A stretch of 64,000 nt of DNA, from positions 41,455,493 to 41,519,492 of the forward strand of contig OX419759.1 in the NCBI GenBank assembly GCA_948567375.1, given 5' to 3'. Within the stretch, counting starts at the first letter, position 1. Each line of letters begins with the position of its first letter. Source of the DNA: Lunularia cruciata (lineage: Eukaryota > Streptophyta > Marchantiopsida > Lunulariales > Lunulariaceae). This document shows, one piece after another, positions 31,482 through 44,199 of this stretch. A model generated the notes under the pieces. It was not told where the DNA came from and made no database searches. It saw only the letters and a list, made by a program, of their open reading frames with translations. Made by a program: the position numbers and the translations under genes.

Positions 31482-32990
31482 AACGTCAAACACAGCACAC
31501 CGTCTTCTAAATCTGGAGGCTGGCACGAGAGTATCTAAACGCAAAACTTGTAATTCAGTCGTTCCTTTTCCAATTGGACCAACCAACCCTACATAGCGAC
31601 GAGATAATCAGTTCGCCAATCGCCTAGAAAATCCATACGTCTGAAAATACAAGCGACGATGTCATAGATATGCTAATCTGGAGATGAGTCGATCTCATGT
31701 AACATGTTCACATCACCACCTAACCTGCGAACAAGAAGTAGCAAGCTAGTCATAGCCTGCAAATCTGCTAGACTGACTATCAAGCCACCATCCAGACATG
31801 GCGACTCCAAACTGTTCACCAATTTCATGGTTGCTGCCAAAACCTATACAAACAAAGGCCAAGTATATTATGTAATGTCATTTCTTTCCAAGAAGATACC
31901 TGTTATACCAGTAGTAGTATGGTCTACAAACATTAACATCCCTTAATGTAATTGTTCTCCTATAGATTACAAAAGAGCATTGCAACACCTAAAGCGATAT
32001 TCCCTGTCCACCCGCGTACATGATGGGTTCACCAACCCCCAAATACCGGTGTCGGCCAACCCACTTCACCCGGGAATGCAATGTACATATTCACATTCAG
32101 AAATGGAGACAGGGAGATGGACACCAATACTGAACCCCACTCTGCCTTGCTCTGGCTCGTGAGCTGTTGTTATGGCAATGGGAGGAGACTCATGCATAGA
32201 AATGAATAAAGAGGGAGGAGTCTCAAGCAAAACAGGTCACATGTGGCAAATAATGCGCTTTCAGAATTTCATTTCAGAATTGTACAATACTCAATCTTCT
32301 ACCATAGAAAAGGCTACCTGAACAACTTATGAAGAGGAGCACCTTAGTGGACTTGTTAAGGAAACCAAGGAAATTCTTTAGGAAAAAGATGCACAACAAG
32401 TTGCACAAGTTGATCAAACCAAGATGTGGAAATTTGTCACTAATGTACTCATTGTGTACTAATGTCACTAATGTCCAAATGTGAGAGTCAAGTCCCTCAA
32501 ACAAGTGGAAGAATTTGGAGAAGTTCACTAAGAAAGCTCAAGCAAAGTTCAAACATCAACATCAAACAACTAGCGGTGGACCACCAAATAGAACAACCAT
32601 CGGCTTGCGAGCAAGAAGTCCTCAATATCCTTCAGGATAACATCAATCCATTTGCAAATTATGTTGACTACTACTTTGATCATCACAAGGATGATGAGGT
32701 TGTGCAGATCAATAATGGCTTTGAATCATGATCACTTGGCATGTTGTCACTAGCACCAAGCATGATCACAAGAAAATTCAAGCATGAAGTAGGACTATTG
32801 GCTCGTGATATGTTTCAAACACAAATGGAAAAGGTAATGGAGCTAATGGACACGCAATTGTATTTGGAATTATAGAAGATTTGCTTAGAAATCAAGTATT
32901 TCCAAGATGGAGACTCAAGTGTTCAACATTTGGGAATATTTAATCACAACAAGGATGTTATTCAATCACATTTTCTTTTGAAAAATGACT
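31482..32990. other. Intergenic, no gene recognised
   Basis: Short polar frames only (for example plus 32462-32731). A phrase at about 31953-31998 (caaaagagcattgcaacacc) recurs at about 34250-34300 on the same strand (caaaagaacattgtaacacc), so the segment 31.95-34.3 kb, including Harbinger B, may be flanked by a direct repeat. Confidence 0.4.
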
Positions 32991-34336
32991 TCAAATTAAA
33001 GTAATTTGCATTGCTTGTCCAATTGATGTGTTTTTTACTCTTTCCTGAATGGATGGATGAGATGGATTGAGTTGTAACTGATTCTCTCCTAGCGTCACAT
33101 CATTGGCAACTTCATTCCTATCAATAAGCAAGTTCCATAGTACTGCACAAGCAACAATCATGTTCATGAAAGTAAACACTTTGACTTACATATTTGATAC
33201 GAGACAATGAAACTTCCAATTCCAATATCCAAATGCACTCTCAATGATTCCCCTTGTAACAGAATGGAATGATTCCACTTGTAACAAAATGGGATATGTT
33301 GTATTTGTGTTTGGCTCTTGAACTTGGATTGTCTACTTGTATGTCTACTTTGTCAGTAGATAGCCATCTTCACCAAGAAGCCAACCATTGATTTCAACAT
33401 TTTCTAATTGTGCATAGAGCTTATTATTTTCAGATACACGTGCATTATGAGTACTGCCAGGCCAACCAGCGACGATGTTCAAAAATCACATTTTGGTGTC
33501 ACAAATTGCCATCACATCCAGACAGATGTTATTCTTCCTTCTATGAATTCGCTCGCCATTTTGAATTCCAAGAATGATGCCATTGATTGGTATTCCATCA
33601 ATCATTCCTATCACACTAGGAAACTTTGTATATTTTCTTGCCAGTTGTGAGAATGTCTTCTGTGGCTCGTGAGCATCCCATGGATCCATAGAGAACTTGA
33701 TGGACTGAGGTCTAAATAGTGCTATTTGACGAACAGTTGAAGCTAATATTTTAGATATGGCTAGCTGGGATACTTATACAACTCTCATGCTACTGATTGA
33801 AAGAATCTGCTGTTCAATATCCTAAGTGTGATGAATAGTTTATTTCTTGGATCAACTGGAAGTTCACTATTGTTCTTTGGTGTGAGTTGGCTCACGAGCA
33901 TGGAAGAACGTATATTCAAATGAATCCTTCGACATTTGGTATCGTTATCGAATCTTCCCATCTTCCATTTCATTGATAAATATCTTAGCATCCAATCTAT
34001 CTTCATGTTTGGGATCCTTTTTCTCAAAAATATCAATATAAACACAAATCCAGTCGATTCTCGCGAGCCCCGCTCTAACCTGCCGTGCTCTACTCCAACC
34101 CTGCTCAGCATGGTTGGAATATCGATGTCTGGGTGCAATTCTACCCAGGTCCACTTTTGACTCTGAACACGGAAGAGCGCTTCCCGGTGTCCAAAATGGA
34201 CACAGCTGAACCATTTTATTGGGGTTTGGCTGGGAATGCGCCAAAAAAGTGATTGTTCTTTTAGGGATTGCAAAAGAACATTGTAACACCTAATATGATT
34301 GCTCTCGTATGGACTAAAGAGCATTGCAAGAGCCAT
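32991..34336 (-). pseudogene. Second PIF/Harbinger transposase, dead (Harbinger B)
   Basis: The minus strand shows, in order, DPRNKLFITLRILNSRFFQS (near 33840), then KYTKFPSVIGMIDG with the first catalytic Asp, FLNIVAGWPGSTHNARVSEN, where the second catalytic position is Asn instead of Asp, NGWLLGEDGYLL, and GIIESAFGYWNWKF with the catalytic Glu. It ends with MNMIVACAVLWNLLIDRNEV (33179-32991), the usual C-terminal helix. It is broken by several stops and frame changes. It is a different, animal-like lineage from the transposase at 22.1-23.4 kb. The Asp to Asn change alone would abolish cleavage. Confidence 0.75.
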
Positions 34337-34486
34337 GAACGCACGCTCGCTATTTAATATAATGATAAAATTTCAACATCTATCCATACCGAAATGGTTC
34401 ACGACAAGTAAGATCCTTTCTGAACTCTAAAGTAAATGAATATACTGATCCTTGACAAATACTGCTTGCAGACAATATATCGGCTG

Positions 34487-34665
34487 CTTCCGAGAAATGT
34501 GTATAGATCTGTACTACTAGTCCACAGGCTACTCGTGAGTAGGGTGGATGACTTTGCGTCCCCTTTGATATTTCCTCTTCCGAGAAATGTGTACTACTAG
34601 TCCACAGGCTACTCTGGAGTAGGGTGGACGACTTTTCGTCCCCTTAGATATTTCCTCTCAACGGC
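34487..34665. repeat. Tandem duplication of about 80-90 bp
   Basis: cttccgagaaatgtgta, actactagtccacaggctac and gatatttcct occur in both copies (starting 34487 and 34578). The second copy lacks about 11 bp. Confidence 0.85.
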
Positions 34666-36982
34666 CCCATCTGAACAGTTCCTCTTGGATACGAAGTGAA
34701 CGGGAGCTGCTTCTTCGACCGCACCTGTCAGGTCTCACAGAGGTCACACAATTCCCACATATGCTCAGAAACTAAGATTTGTGCTTACCCAAGAGTACAT
34801 ATTGATATGTGGAAGCATGCATAAAATATCTCTCAAATTAGAGCATTACTCCTATTTGTGTGACCTCTGCAAAGTGTTCTAAGAGCAAGTGATCTTTAAG
34901 TAGTTTGCTATATTCCACCCTGCTAATTCGGTTTCGTGGAAGTGGACGATTTCTTTCTCTTTTGCAGAAAATAATGGTATGTAGTAGAACGTTCACGCTA
35001 GAATAGGTAGAGATTGTTACGCTGCAATCCGCAGGCCCAATGATTCAATGTGGAAACTCTTCTTGAGAGCTGAATTGACAAGGGTTACTGGCTGTGAGCT
35101 ATAACAAGGTTTATCATCGCAAGACGTGAATGGAATCGAACCATTCATTTTTTATCTATACCTATTTTATTATCATCTTCATTTTATTGTTAGGTGTAGG
35201 ACTCAAGGAAGAAAACTTCAAGATAAAAGCTTTGTGTTTTAGGATGGACAAAGCATGCACAGATATGAAGATGTGGACACATATGGCATAAACATTTAGA
35301 TTTCTACTTTCGGTCATCCTCATACAACTCACTGTTGTGCACCTCAGTTCTTGAGCATAAAACCCCAAATTCCGGTGAAAGCAATGTTAAAGAGATAGGG
35401 ACATTCACCTGTAAATGGTTTTTTCTTGCTCTTTGCTCTGTCGAGAACTTGCGATGTGATCGTCGTGCATGAGTCAAAGCAAATTTAAGAAAATGGGAGA
35501 ACTGAAACTACCCTTGGTTCATGCAGAAGCAGCTAAGCCAGTAGAACCACTGCGTCAAAGTCGTCGCTTCCGAAATGTCTTTTAAGACTATTGACATGCA
35601 GCATGCTTGCAGTACATTTAATTCTCCCGGATTGCACCAGAACTTTACGATGACGACCTTGTCTCTGCAGAAAGGATTATGAACTAGCGTTGTATCTTCG
35701 TTCAATTTGGACTATTCGTTGAAAGTCTTACCTAGGTCAATAAGGACTGATCTCTTAACGAATCGGTCAAATTTTTGGTTTTATTCGAAATCCGTTCTAC
35801 ACTACTCTCTTTGCCCGGAGCTCTTGGGTAATATTCGGACTCCAGGTTCCAGGTTTCCGCAGAAGAATGCTTCACCTCTTCATCATACAACAATTAGCGC
35901 TGCAGGAAGGCGTAAGCCTCTACATTCAGCTGTCACTGGAACCCCAGTTAACAATCAAGCCTACATTTTGGGACGTTGTGCATAATAATTTGAAGGACGG
36001 AACTGTCTCAAACTGCTGAGAAGTTACACATGGTCGAAAAAATTTTGCAGGTTGTCACTCTAATTTAGATAGGAGCAAGTCTTGGAGTTCCATTTAGGCC
36101 ACCGTAGTACTGGACCCAGTGTTCCACTCTTGATGAAGCGGATAGCAGGTTTATCAGATCTTAATGGAAATCGCACCATCAATTCCCTTTACTGGTCGTT
36201 TTTCTCTGGTTGAATATCCATGCGTATCAGACACTCCGTAGATGTCAACAACACGGTTGCGAACCACCTGACTAGACTTAACCTCGTTGGGTCAACACTA
36301 CTACAGTCCTACAGTTGACTTCCTGGCACCTGATACTCTGCTTAGCAGACGTAACTCCTGCATGACAATGTCAAACAGAGACGGAATTTTGAGAACTACA
36401 GAAGATCCCAAAGAGAGGTCTATCAACTATAGAGATTAGGCTCCTTACCTGAGCAGAGCCAAATGAATCGTAAATTCAATTAAACAAAACGGTGCTGAAT
36501 TACAGATTCCTGGTTACTTCTGGTCATATACAGTTCCTTACTTTTGTCCTGTATCCTCGGCGTATTTGTGTTTGTGGACACGTCAATCTTGTTCTCTTCA
36601 AGGTGATCACACTGAAGGGAGTTGTGGGACGATGATGATCAGAAGCATGAATTCACTAGCTGACATGTTCGAGATATACCGTAATTTCTCATGGGCTTTG
36701 TGATTCTCCTGACGAGCACCGGTGTAACCTCGGTGCCATCTCTTGGATGTAGTTAAACAGTGTCTCGACGCAATTTCGATCCAGACTCCCGTGTGGAACC
36801 CAGACCGTGTTGCCTATTTCTTTCTTCTCTTATTTGCACTGTTTCGTTAGCCTTGACGTACAACAGTTCGCTGGTGGAAGCCTAAACCACTAGATTGTGT
36901 CCACTGTCTACGAATTTCCATCATAAAATCCGTATTCTCTACTAGCTTACTACTCGGAGTTTCCTTTCAAATTGCTGTATGT
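34666..36982. other. Upstream region of the lectin receptor kinase
   Basis: About 2.3 kb of less AT-rich sequence without a convincing gene. The plus frame 35707-35985 looks accidental. No transposon signature was found here, so this is probably the real upstream region of the kinase gene. Confidence 0.45.
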
Positions 36983-36989
36983 TATAAAT
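36983..36989 (+). promoter_or_regulatory. Possible TATA box of the lectin receptor kinase
   Basis: TATAAAT lies 41 bp before the ATG. If used, the 5' leader would be only about 10 bases, so it may be accidental. Confidence 0.25.
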
Positions 36990-37023
36990 CTGAATCAGAT
37001 CAGGCTTGGGTAGAGCCAATTCA

Positions 37024-39174
37024 ATGATGGGTAGAGCAAGAGATCAGGTTCTCATCTTCAATCTCCTTCTGGCAGTGTTCTTTGGGATCACACTCGCCCA
37101 GCAGAATGTAGACAGGTTTGAGAACGACTTCTATTACTCTGCGGATCGTCAGAAGCCATTCACGAATTTGAGCATCAACGTTTTCACAGAAGGCTCTGGA
37201 CTCACTGATGGCGGAACCGCTTTGTGCTTGACAAAAAACGAAGCTGGGAATTCCAAAGATGCAGCCAAACGCTACGCTGGAAGATGTCTAAACATGAGAC
37301 CTGTTGAAGCTCTCGATCCCGTAACGAAAATTGCAGAGTCTTTCAACACCATGTTCAGATTTTGGATCCAGTCGGTTGATGTAATTATTAAGCCAGGGCA
37401 CGGCTTTGCTTTCATCATGGCTCCTGACAACACATCAGTGGGTAATGCCAGCAGCTATCTCGGGTGGCTCAACAGCACAACAAATGGCAAAGAGGGTAAC
37501 AACTTCGCCGTGGAATTTGATATTGTGACCAATAAAGAATTTCGAGATCTTGACAGCGATCATGTTGGAGTTAACCTCAACAGCCTGACCTCCTTGCCCA
37601 ACTGCACCCAACCAAGTGGGTATTACAATGTAGATGGATCACTCACCACCCTTCCTCTAGGAAGTAAAGACGAGAGATTTTTGTATGCTTGGATAGAATA
37701 TAACGGTTCTACGCAAGAACTCAACGTAACAGTGAGCCCGTTTCCAAGCAAGCCAACCCGGGCCCTCATAACATGTCAAGTGGATCTGTCGAAAGTCCTT
37801 CTACCGCAGATGTATGTGGGATTCACTGCTGCCACTGGCGAAGACGAGACCGGCCTACACAACTCACAGCATTCCGTTTACGAGTGGAGTTTCCATATGG
37901 GAAATGGCACGGCCTTCAACATCTTTCATTCAGAAAAGACAACCCTCAGTACGGTTGCTATAGTTGGCATAGCCGCTGGAATCTTTGTTGCAGTTGCTGT
38001 TCTGATTACTTTGGTCTATTTCTATCAGAAGTCTCGTCAGGTGAATGGAAACTCAGAGCTGGAACTTCTGGACTCCTCAGTCCATGGACCTCAGAAATTC
38101 AGTTACAAGGAGATCAGCAACGCCACCAGGACCTTTAGTGACAAGCAACTCCTGGGAAGAGGAGGATTTGGATGCGTGTACAAGGGAATGCTCCCGAGCG
38201 GTACCGCCTTGGCAGTGAAGAAAATATCCAAGACATCCAAGCAAGGTCCCCAAGAATTCATTGCAGAGGTGAAAGTCATAGGCCGTGCTACGCATCGGAA
38301 CCTTGTGCCGTTACTTGGTTGGTGTCATGAGAGAGGCGATCTGCTACTGGTGTACGAATACATGCCCAATGGCAGTCTCGATCACCACCTGAACTTTAAC
38401 AGGGACAAGGATGTTAAAGTTCTTGCCTGGGACAAGCGGTTGAACATTTTAATTGGTGTGGGGCAAGCATTGGCGTTTCTCCACGGGGAATGGGAGCAAC
38501 GGGTAGTCCATCGAGATGTGAAAGCAAGCAATGTGATGCTGGACAAAGGCTTCAACGCACGATTAGGAGATTTTGGCCTTGCACGTTTGTATGATCACAG
38601 CCAACCTCCAAATTGGACCAACAGCCCTCTCGCTGGGACTCTAGGATACATAGCACCGGAGCTCTTTTTTGCCAGCGGCAAATTAACGGAGAAAACCGAT
38701 GTGTACAGTTTCGGCGCCCTGGCTCTGGAAGTTGCCACTGGTTTACAGGCCAACTCAAGTCCGGAAGGAGCAAAGTCGTTGGTAGATTGGGTCTGGGGGT
38801 ACTACAGGGATGGTCGGCTCCTAGATGCAGCGGACAGCAGGCTGGAAGGGGTGTTTGATACCGAGCAGATTGAAATCGCATTAAAAGTTGGCCTGTTGTG
38901 TTCGCATCCAGATGCAGACAGTAGACCGACCATGAGGCAAACGGTCGCCATGTTGAAAATGGAAAGAACCATTCCACTGCTTCCATTTTACAAACCGCTG
39001 CCCGGCGCCTTCAGTATGGAACGTCGGAGTGAGTCCGCTCTCTTTTCAGATAAGTCTAATCGACTTACCGATTTTGAGGGAATGTCGCTAGGCAGTCAAC
39101 GAACGATGTCAACAACCCGCACTACCTCTCTCGAAACTCAACTTACTGATACACAGACCTCTTCAGCTTAGAGC
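37024..39174 (+). CDS. L-type lectin-domain receptor-like kinase, intronless
   Basis: 715 codons from ATG 37024 (a second ATG follows directly). An in-frame TTG at 37006 is not a plant start. Residues 1-26 are a signal peptide (VLIFNLLLAVFFGITLA). About 30-296 is a legume-type lectin domain (FAVEFDIVTNKEF, DHVGVNLNSL, VGFTAATGE). About 311-334 is a membrane helix (VAIVGIAAGIFVAVAVLITL). About 378-650 is a Ser/Thr kinase: LGRGGFGCVYKG loop, AVKK Lys about 399, VHRDVKASNVMLD about 496, DFGLARL about 516, GTLGYIAPE about 539. The HRD Arg and all catalytic residues are present, so it should be active. It sits in the plasma membrane and senses outside ligands, in family members often in defence or stress. 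There is no break, and its more balanced base use contrasts with the AT-rich surroundings. A Ser/Thr-rich tail ends it. Stop TAG at 39169-39171. Confidence 0.95.
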
Positions 39175-40265
39175 TTTTGTTTGATGATATACCTCAATGG
39201 TTTAGTCAGGTGTTCACCAATCTCTAAATAGATGCAAACATGCCAGAGAAGGGCTCCTTTTCATAGAACATTCCAGTTGCGCACCAGATCAATGACGATG
39301 TAACCTGATCATAACGGCTTCAATTCATAGCTATAACTTCACTAATTAGTGATCATGTATAGCTTCAGTAATTCATGAAGCTACAGATCTAGACAAAGTT
39401 TAGACTAAAGCAGCAGAGGTGCAGAGAGGGCTTCTTCATCATGATCACATCTTTCGCAATCACGAGGAACTCAATCGATCATCGCATTCATAGTGGAGAG
39501 TAAACCAACAGTGCAACTTTTGGGATAATGCTGTAAAATTGTGTTTTAGAACCTGTGTAGTGACACCTTTGATGGTCCAAGGAATTGATCATCTGATAGC
39601 ATTTGGGCTAAAGTACAAGTCTCCAGTTCCGGTGGTAACACGGACATAAGAATTAAGGTGGTCTTTCTTTTCTTTCGAGGAGAATGGTTCTTCTAGCAAA
39701 TAAGAGTAAAGCCGACGTTTTGGATGGTCAAAAAATGGGGGGAATTAAGTTTATGTGGTATTGAGGGTCCAAAAAGAGCTATGAAGGAACTCTTGCGACT
39801 TCAAATTTGATTGCTTATATGTAGTTCTGAATTATAGCTAATACACATCCACGATAGTGATTGCTAGACGACCTTCCCGGTACTTTAGCTTGGCCTGTAC
39901 ATTTTAGACTTTGCATGCTTATCCCTTGAAATATAGATATGTCTTTATTGTGGTGGTTTTAATGTTAAAAGAGTGTATGCAATAACAATTTGACAATTTT
40001 AGCGAATCACCTACTCCCAGTAAGTTTCAGAATTTTCTACTCAGATGGGTAATCTTATTCTTATTCTGAAACTTCTGTTGAGCTTGGAAAATATCTGTAA
40101 AGACAGCGGTTGGAGCAGAACTCAACCGGATCCAATGCTCATGATCACGAAATTCCTTATCGTGAGCTGTTTCACTCTCTCCAATGAAATACTCCCATCT
40201 CTTGAAAACCCTCATGAAAACTCTAAGACCCTTTTACCACATTGAGCTCGAGGCATGTTAGCTAG
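39175..40265. other. Downstream region of the receptor kinase
   Basis: No gene recognised. AT-rich, probably 3' untranslated and intergenic sequence. Small frames near 40.0-40.25 kb on both strands overlap each other and look accidental. Confidence 0.45.
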
Positions 40266-40295
40266 TCACCTTCAAGAGGAGACTCTTGAAGGTGA
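40266..40295. other. Perfect short hairpin
   Basis: caccttcaagag and its exact complement ctcttgaaggtg are separated by gaga, with one more pair outside (13-bp stem, 4-base loop). About 1.1 kb after the receptor kinase. It could be a transposon scar or a structured RNA. No function is shown. Confidence 0.6.
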
Positions 40296-40884
40296 TTAAA
40301 GAACAGTATACGTGAAGTCCTCTTGATACGTGATTCTGCATTCAATTAGAGTGCACGACATGTAATTTGATCGGCAGGCCTCATGGCTCATGTTTTACTC
40401 CTCCATTCAAGCTCAAATATACGCGCCACTACTCTCAAGTTGTTGACTAAACTCAACTTGACTAAACTTTGTGTGAATAGATTGTCAAGTACGACCTACG
40501 ACTGATAACCTTTGTAATCCCTATCATATTGGTGGAGTTCCTCCCATGAATTTCATGAGGAAACCAATTTGCACCTTCTCTCTGCAATGAATACGCTTGG
40601 TAAAGACCATTCGATGAGTTTATGTAACTCTCCCTGAGTTAATCCAAGGGGATGAAGCAGGTACGGCATGAGTGGCTTTCAAAAGTAACGCCCTTCCTGC
40701 TTGAAGAATTTACGGGACATACCAATTCCCTTAGGAGAGCCGACTTACAGGGAGGTGGGTAGTCTTAAAGAATGTAAGAGAAATGAAACGTTACTAGATG
40801 GAAGAAACCTCACTTTGATTTCTAATTATTGTAACACTTTAGAATTGGTGTATGACTTCCTCTATACTTATATAATATGTATGA
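40296..40884. other. No gene recognised
   Basis: AT-rich. The plus frame 40701-40940 runs into the LTR-edge copy and is not gene-like. Confidence 0.4.
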
Positions 40885-40935
40885 TTTTAGACAACAATGT
40901 ATGTTGTATAGCAATATATATCCGCACACAACCAC
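40885..40935 (+). repeat. Inverted copy of the element 1 LTR edge
   Basis: aacaatgtatgttgtatagc followed by aatatatatccgcacacaac matches, in the opposite orientation, the LTR edge at 3969-4015 (on the minus strand: aacaatgtatgttgtgtagc...cgcacaaca). It shows that the family occurs elsewhere in the window. Confidence 0.55.
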
Positions 40936-42279
40936 AATGATGACTTAATGATTCAAAACTCTTATCGAATATCAAGCCATCAAGCCTCTTCCCTTGCCAA
41001 TAATGATATTCAAGATAAATTAAATTCTTCAGAGTTGATCTATCAGGATCAAAATCTTCTAGATGGAAATTCTCAATCTCAAATTCTTCTAAGAGGTCAA
41101 AACTTTCTAGGAGAAATATTTAACAGTAAAATACGCAAAGTCCAATTCTTCTTGAACCTTCTTAGTCCAACCTTCTTAGTCCAAATCCTCAAGATCAAGT
41201 TTTTCTTAAAGGTTAAAGTCTTTTTTATTAAAATACTTAGGTCAAAGTTTCCTTAAAGGTTATAATTTTTCCATATAAATGTCAACTTATTCTTGATGGT
41301 CAACTTTTCTAATTTATTCAAATCCTTCTATGAGGAATAAATATAATAATATAGCAACTTAATAATGTGGAATGTCATCCTTGATTTAAGGTGAGAATAA
41401 AAAAATCTTAATACTTTTTGACACTTATCTTTTACTAAACCTCTCTTTGACCTCAAACTCTCTTTGTTTTTGAAAAGAAAGAGGTAGATAATACAACTTT
41501 AAGATTCACCACACCTAAAGGATTCCCTGAGGTGGAAGTAAGGAAGCATCTAATTTTCAAAAACATAGAAATTGAGAAACAAATTCCAAAATAGACCAAA
41601 AATACTAAATCAAAATTTTCACAAGGAAGCATATAATTTTCAAAAACATAAAAATTGAAAAAAAAACCTCCAATTAGAACAAAAATGCTAAATCAAAATT
41701 TTTACAAGGAAGCAATTAATTTTTTTAAACATGAAAATTGAAACAAAACACTAAGTAGACCAAAAATACTAAATCAAAAGCTTAAAGTTTACAAAATCTT
41801 ACCTTAGCTAACTTCAACAACAAAAATTAGAAAAAAAAATTCTCTACATATGTGCATACTCTCATCCTTAATTGTGAAGTATCCTTTTAGAGATCCAAAT
41901 TTCTACTAAAGTGTAATACTTTTGAGGCTTCTAACCATTGAGTTTAAACTTCATACACGGGTGTCCAATTATGCAATGTAAGTTAAAGTGAATATTGCTG
42001 AAGACTTCTAGCATCGTACAAGTTCTTCTCCACTTAAGTTTTACCCTCCCTAGAAATATATTTCTTTTGCTTTTATTTCAAAATAACAGAATTTCTTCTT
42101 ATAACTTAGTCTCTTCTAAATTTATATCATATTGCTCCTTTTTTGCTTATGGACCTTGTTACATATAGAACTCAGGTATCTTGTGATTCTTCCAATAGCA
42201 TCAAATCCACTTCTTTCTTTGCAATATTCTCTTCTATTGTTAACCTATTCAAGATGTTTATGCAAAACATAAGGATTTC
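40936..42279. other. AT-rich decayed sequence
   Basis: 40,960-41,270 consists of related short phrases (tcttctaagaggtcaaaac, accttcttagtccaaccttc, cttaaaggttaaagtc), a decayed simple tandem. 41,520-41,790 repeats cataaaaattgaaa and ccaaaaatactaaatcaaaa about every 80-90 bp. No gene. Confidence 0.45.
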
Positions 42280-43545
42280 TAAATTGATGAGAACAATGGG
42301 GTTTGTATCATGAGTATAATAAAATGGATATTATTTTATACATACTTTGCTATATGTAATACCTATGATACAAATAGCAACTTCTGATTCAATCATAGTA
42401 AATAAAAAATATGTTTATTTAAGATCCTACAAAGAATTCTATTTGACTTCCCTATTATGCCATAGGATTTTCAGCTATATGATGTGGTCTTTCTATGTTT
42501 AATCAAGAAAGTCTCTATAAGGCGCTCCATGGTTTTGGTTGAAAAAATGAGTATCTTTATCACTCACTGTTTCAAGTAGATAGCTATGTTGAATGAAAAA
42601 TTTTCCCACCAAAAGAGTAGCAACTACTTGAGCATGGTCTACCTTGTAGCTTCTATCTCTAGCATTTTCCATGATAGTTGATTGCTGCAAATTAAAAAAT
42701 TTCTAGCTCTTAGAATTGTTGGTTAGATTTGCACCATCAATTCAATGCACTATTTTTAAGAAGGAGCTAGCAAAAAGATAACAACTAGTGTCTCTTGAGA
42801 ATTTTGCTGTACTGAATTTATTCTTCAATAAACCTTCTTGTGACCTCCATCACATGTTTGAATGTTATATGATAACCCACACTTAACATCACTTTAAAAA
42901 TATTCTTCAATACATAATGAATATTGACCATCCCTATACTTATGATGCAATGCTTTGATAACCATATCTTCTTCATTCAACTTAAGACACTATCAAAGTT
43001 CTCCACCAGGTTTTTTGTTAAAAAGCATGACTCCTTGTAATCCTTGTTACTCCTTGTAAAGACAAATCGTATCAATAAATACAACCCTTTCTTTAGGACT
43101 GGTCACTCTTTGATAATCAAGATCTTGTAGGAGTTTGATGATCTTAAAATATAAAGATTCTCTTATGTTATCTTTCTTATAGAGAACAAGTTCTAACCAT
43201 AGTGCTCTTTCATCATCCTTGAATTAAAGTTGCATCAAATTTTCTTAGTTTGGATGAATAGTTGATATTCATATGTTGACCTCTTTCCTAGTATCAAGTG
43301 TAAGCAGAAATTTTTAGAAGAGTAAAATCCAATCAAATAAAATGCCACTAGATTCTCAATAAATAAGTTAGCCTTTTGGACAATGTATTTCAGCTTGTAG
43401 AAGAGTAAAATCCAACCAAGTAAAATATCATCAAATACTAGATAAAATAAGTTAGCCTTTTGGACAATATATTTCAATGCAAAGTGATCCATATGAGATA
43501 TGACCTTATACCCTATAGAATAGTGTCTAAATTTCTTCACCAAAA
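42280..43545 (-). pseudogene. Decayed Ty3/gypsy RNase H and integrase fragment
   Basis: Minus strand: the end of an RNase H (open 43543-43235; MVKKFRHYSIGYKVISHMDH, FALKYIVQKANL), then an integrase core (42690-42400; QVVATLLVGKFFIQHSYLLE, TVSDKDTHFFN with the second catalytic Asp, HRKTTSYS, and GKSNRILCRI, where the catalytic Glu is Lys). The RNase H is disturbed by an internal duplication of about 88 bp (copies near 43305-43395 and 43395-43480), which repeats LKYIVQKANL. The family differs from elements 1 and 2. Confidence 0.65.
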
Positions 43546-43916
43546 ATATTATTCTTAGGGATTCCTTTTATATGGTCAAATATTTTGCTCTAGATTGGAG
43601 ACTTATTTCCAATAATGATGGATATGATAATCATTGCTCTTATCATCCTTTTAGCTAAAAATACCCCAATGCAAACCTTGAACTATAAGTATATATGTGA
43701 AATTTGTTATTCAAGGTAGAATTAGGTAATTTTTAAGTTTATTTATTTTGGGTGTTTTTCACATCTTTTTTATAAAAAAATATGCCAAGTCTATGCCGCT
43801 GAGGGAGAAAATATGTCAATTGTGTATATAAACCCCTCCAAGAGGAAACAATACTTAGAGGGTCTTCAAAAGATAATATATAGTTTTTCAACCGCATCGA
43901 CTCTGGACTGCAGTTA
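43546..43916. other. No gene recognised
   Basis: AT-rich, no motif. Confidence 0.4.
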
Positions 43917-44150
43917 TGACTCGGTCTTCCCTCTAAAGGGAACTCAGCATATCTTTCGAAAACATTTTTCCTCTAAAGAGGCTACTATTCGCTCAAGAGA
44001 TAAAGATGCATTATTTGGACTATTACTTGGTCTTCACTCTAAAGTAAACTTGACATATCTTTGGAAGAAATTTTAGCTCTCAAGAGGTTACTATTCACTC
44101 AAGGGATAACGATGCATTATTCCATTATTCGGAAGATGATGTATTCTATG
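43917..44150. repeat. Tandem duplication of about 110 bp
   Basis: ggtcttccctctaaaggg / ggtcttcactctaaagta, then catatctttcgaa / catatctttggaa and gataaagatgcattatt / gataacgatgcattatt, in order, with a period of about 110 bp. Confidence 0.75.
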
Positions 44151-44199
44151 AACGATAACCCATACCTTTGGAGGGAGAACTACATCTTTATGGCATTTT

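Noticed and set aside
33785-34336. Separate gene upstream of the second Harbinger transposase
   Set aside because: Its end reads like the N-terminal helical part of a Harbinger transposase and leads into the catalytic part after a frame change, so it was merged with that pseudogene.
37006-37023. Earlier start of the receptor kinase at TTG 37006
   Set aside because: TTG is not a normal plant nuclear start. The ATG at 37024 gives a proper signal peptide directly.
38077-38986. Minus-strand frames opposite the receptor kinase
   Set aside because: Shadows of the strongly supported kinase frame.
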